Shown here piece by piece: positions 6,655 to 8,561 of a stretch of 8,561 nt of DNA (positions are counted from its first letter, which is position 1; every line of letters starts with the position of its first letter). The notes beneath the pieces were generated by a model. It searched no databases, was not told the origin of the DNA, and saw nothing but the letters and a program-made list of their open reading frames with translations. The stretch comes from an uncultured Caulobacteraceae bacterium. GTDB taxonomy: Bacteria > Pseudomonadota > Alphaproteobacteria > Caulobacterales > Caulobacteraceae. The translations under genes were made by a program, and so were the position numbers. The stretch lies in contig CAMLRH010000106.1 of assembly GCA_946482375.1 (NCBI GenBank), forward strand, positions 1 through 8,561, read 5' to 3'.

Positions 6655-8008
6655 AGGCGCGAGCCTTAGTGTTCAGCAGGCGCTCGGCTTCGATTTCCTC
6701 TTGCTTGCGTTTTTTTGCGCCGCTCTTCCGGTCTCTGCGACTTACCGCTCGCGCCACACCGAAGAGCGTGGCCGCCTCGGACATACTCAGCCGAACGAGG
6801 TTTTCGCTCCCCAGCCGGATAGGCGTTGCCGGGCGTTGGATCCGGACGTTCATCGCCGCAATGATTTGCCGACCGACCGCGCGTCCCAAAGGCGGCGGGA
6901 CGGAGTTGCCGATCTGTCTCGCGCCGTGCCACTTCGTCTCGTGAAACCGGAACCAGTCGGGAAACCCATGAAGGCGGGCCATCTCTCGGACGGTTACACA
7001 CCGAGGATAGTCGAAATGAATAGGCCGCGGGCTCGTAAAAGCGCCGCGCGCGGCGTCCGTGCCGGCCCGAAGCGTATTCGATACCCCCGTCTTCGAAAGC
7101 TTGAGGAAACGAGAGATCGGCTCGACCGAGCCCTCGATTGTCTCCGCAAACCGGCGTCGAGAAATCGCCGAGTGCTGCGTTCGTGCGCTCGCCGTCAGAA
7201 CCGTTCGGTCCCAAATTCGCGGATGGGATAGGTTCTCGCCGTCGGTGGCGAGGTCGCGCAGCCGTCGTGCGTACTCGCTCGGTTTGCCCCATATGAACGT
7301 CCGAACCGCGTCGCCGTCCAATAGCTCGTCGAACAGCTCTGCATCCGGAAGATCCGCTAGCGCGTCCCAACAAGTCGGCCCTACCGGTAAACGAGCACTC
7401 GATGTTCCGGGACGAGCGAATTGAGGAGTGGGGTACTCGGGTAGAGAGAGGCCTTCGCGGCACCCGAGAAGAAACAACCGTTCGCGGTCTTGAGGCACGC
7501 CGAAATCGGCGGCGTTAAGGATAGACCATGGTTGCTTGATCTTATAGCCCAGCTTCTCGAAGCTGCCGATAAGTTCTTCGAGGAAGACCTTGTGCGGCCC
7601 GAGCGTCAGGCCCTTTACGTTTTCGAAGATGAAGTAGTCCGCCTCCAATTCCTTTACAATACGCAGAAATTCGCGGACTAGGCGGTTGCGAGGATCGTCT
7701 ATTTGGCGCTGGCCGATCAGCGAAAAGCCTTGGCAGGGGGCCCCTCCGCAGACCACATCGACCTTTCGCCGTCCAATGCCCGACATACGCCGAATGTCGT
7801 CGCCGGTTACGTCAGAAACCGATCGCGCGAGCACGGCCGTGTTGGGAAAATTGAACTTATGAGCGGCCGCGTGGATAGGGTCGATCTCGACCGCCGCGAC
7901 GACGTCGAAGCCCGCTTGCTCCAAGCCAAGGCTGAGTCCGCCCACGCCAGCAAACAGATCGACGGCTATCGGTCGCATGACGGCCACATGTTCCTTCTTT
8001 GTTCGCAT
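6647..8008 (-). CDS. DNA (cytosine-5) methyltransferase of a type II restriction-modification system
   Basis: This 453-residue enzyme transfers a methyl group from S-adenosylmethionine to C5 of cytosine in its recognition site. Motifs in order: I, VDLFAGVGGLSLGLEQAGF (16-34); IV, GGAPCQGFSLIGQR with nucleophile Cys92; VI, FENVKGL (128-134); VIII, VPQDRERLFLLG (171-182); a variable target-recognition region (about 190-300); IX region around TLRAGTD and CVTVREMARLHGFPDWF (337-353); X, RQIGNSVPPPLG (364-375). Beyond motif X is an unusual basic tail (about 390-453). In it, LSMSEAATLFGVARAVSRRDRKSG (407-430) resembles a helix-turn-helix, followed by KKRKQEEIEAERLL. Start ATG 8008 has GAGG 6 bp upstream and lies 8 bp after the vsr stop; Met11 is an alternative. 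It precedes the restriction gene, which suits protection before cutting. The sequence specificity cannot be read. Confidence 0.96.
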   Translation of the reverse strand: MRTKKEHVAVMRPIAVDLFAGVGGLSLGLEQAGFDVVAAVEIDPIHAAAHKFNFPNTAVLARSVSDVTGDDIRRMSGIGRRKVDVVCGGAPCQGFSLIGQRQIDDPRNRLVREFLRIVKELEADYFIFENVKGLTLGPHKVFLEELIGSFEKLGYKIKQPWSILNAADFGVPQDRERLFLLGCREGLSLPEYPTPQFARPGTSSARLPVGPTCWDALADLPDAELFDELLDGDAVRTFIWGKPSEYARRLRDLATDGENLSHPRIWDRTVLTASARTQHSAISRRRFAETIEGSVEPISRFLKLSKTGVSNTLRAGTDAARGAFTSPRPIHFDYPRCVTVREMARLHGFPDWFRFHETKWHGARQIGNSVPPPLGRAVGRQIIAAMNVRIQRPATPIRLGSENLVRLSMSEAATLFGVARAVSRRDRKSGAKKRKQEEIEAERLLNTKARAYG

Positions 8009-8016
8009 TTAGCGCC

Positions 8017-8439
8017 TCATCCGGAACCTGTCGAGTCGGTGAGAGAGGTTAGAAGCGATTCCGCCATCTTGTCGCGGTCGGCGGTCTCGCATTGCCAAAC
8101 GACAACCACGCGCCATCCGAGGCGCCGCAGCGCTGCCTCCGCAGACCGATCTCGCTCGCGATTACGCTCGACCTTAGCCGACCAAAACGCGACACGACTC
8201 TTCGGCAACCTGCCTTTCGAGCACCCGTGTCCGTGCCAGAAACAACCATGGACGAAGATGGCGATCCTGCGCGACGGAAGAACGATGTCCGGACAGCCAG
8301 GCAGATCCTTGCGGTGCAGCCGGAAGCGGTAGCCGGAGGCAAACAGCCATCGCCTGACCTTCATCTCCGGCAGGGTGTGTTTCGAGCCGACCGCAGCCAT
8401 GATCCGACTGCGCTGTTCGGGGGTGCGAGTGTCGCTCAT
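8017..8439 (-). CDS. vsr: Very short patch repair (Vsr) T:G mismatch endonuclease
   Basis: This 140-residue enzyme nicks DNA 5' of the T in T:G mismatches formed when 5-methylcytosine deaminates, starting short-patch repair. The sequence fits the family throughout: RSRIMAAVGSKHTLPE (10-25), GYRFRLHRKDLPGCPDIV (36-53), IFVHGCFWHGHGC (61-73), the AFW..K..RN...D stretch (84-97), and GWRVVVVWQC (108-117). From the chosen ATG 8439 the key residues fall at the numbers I recall for E. coli Vsr: Glu25, Asp51, His64, His69, and zinc ligands Cys66, His71, Cys73 and Cys117. All are intact, so it should be active. A TTG two codons upstream is a possible alternative start; no strong ribosome-binding site decides it. 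It is first in the operon, 41 bp after the receiver gene's stop and 8 bp before the methyltransferase. Its target is presumably the site methylated by its neighbour. Confidence 0.95.
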   Translation of the reverse strand: MSDTRTPEQRSRIMAAVGSKHTLPEMKVRRWLFASGYRFRLHRKDLPGCPDIVLPSRRIAIFVHGCFWHGHGCSKGRLPKSRVAFWSAKVERNRERDRSAEAALRRLGWRVVVVWQCETADRDKMAESLLTSLTDSTGSG

Positions 8440-8473
8440 TCCCAAACGCTAGGAGCTTGGAACATGGCGCGAC

Positions 8474-8489
8474 GATGGCGCTAAGCCGC
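8474..8489. repeat. Right edge repeat of the restriction-modification island (att-like candidate)
   Basis: GATGGCGCTAAGCCGC is the partner of 5830-5846, in direct orientation. This copy covers the last two Ala codons and the TAG stop of the receiver-domain gene (stop 8481-8483). Insertion at a gene's 3' end that preserves its coding sequence is common for integrated elements. The match is short, so chance similarity is not excluded. Confidence 0.4.
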
Positions 8490-8561
8490 CTGAAGCTGCT
8501 GCTTCACGCGCTCGGCGAGGACCTTGATGTCGAGCGGCTTGGCCAGGAAGGTGACGCCGGT
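8481..8561 (-). CDS. C-terminal end of a response-regulator receiver (REC) domain protein (partial)
   Basis: Only the last 26 residues lie in the window: TGVTFLAKPLDIKVLAERVK then QQLQAA and a TAG stop. The pattern FLAKP(L/F)D...LAERV is the end of a receiver domain, with the conserved Lys before the cis-Pro (beta5) and helix alpha5. Because the protein ends just after the receiver fold, it is either a stand-alone receiver or the receiver end of a hybrid histidine kinase; the sequence outside the window would decide. It would take a phosphate on an Asp not visible here. GC content is high like the left part of the window, and the gene is probably the resident behind which the restriction-modification operon inserted. 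Confidence 0.8.
   Translation of the reverse strand, partial: TGVTFLAKPLDIKVLAERVKQQLQAA

Noticed and set aside
6647..8008. Naming the methyltransferase dcm because of the vsr neighbour
   Set aside because: A nuclease partner follows directly, so this is a restriction-modification enzyme. The target-recognition region gives no basis for assuming the Dcm site.

Overview
The window looks like part of a GC-rich alphaproteobacterial chromosome, probably Caulobacterales (Caulobacter, Phenylobacterium or Brevundimonas type). This is inferred from codon use, the FecI/FecR/TonB-receptor cluster, and the style of the secreted proteins; no rRNA or other phylogenetic marker is present. Every gene I can support lies on the minus strand, so the biological order runs right to left.

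Region 1 (about 1-3050) is a cell-surface signalling cassette. It encodes an ECF sigma factor (2411-2938), a FecR-type membrane anti-sigma regulator (1380-2414, start overlapping the sigma stop by ATGA) and a TonB-dependent receptor with an N-terminal STN signalling domain (1-1285, C-terminus outside the window). The same 27-bp bipartite element lies upstream of the sigma gene (3025-3051) and of the receptor gene (1355-1381): G, six A, T, N, GCG, then ACATAGGGT at identical spacing. This is the strongest regulatory signal in the window and suggests that the sigma factor drives its own operon and the receptor.

Region 2 (3059-5460) holds a small secreted protein of unknown function and a 606-residue DUF885-family predicted metallopeptidase with a twin-arginine signal and an HEGVPGHH motif. 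Region 3 (5461-5853) is a GC-rich stretch in which I see no gene.

Region 4 (5854-8439) is a compact restriction-modification operon with visibly lower GC. Its order is vsr mismatch endonuclease, C5-cytosine methyltransferase, then a PD-(D/E)XK-like protein that is probably the cognate restriction enzyme. It begins 41 bp after the stop codon of a response-regulator-type receiver protein (8481-8561, partial). A near-identical 16-17 bp direct repeat sits at both edges (5830-5846 and 8474-8489); the right copy covers that stop codon. The simplest reading is a cassette acquired by transfer and inserted at the 3' end of the receiver gene. The methyltransferase would protect host DNA, the nuclease would cut unmethylated DNA, and Vsr would repair T:G mismatches left by 5-methylcytosine deamination.

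I found no tRNA, rRNA, CRISPR array, transposase or integrase. The least characterised items are the restriction nuclease, the helix-turn-helix-like tail of the methyltransferase, the shared ECF element and the edge repeats.
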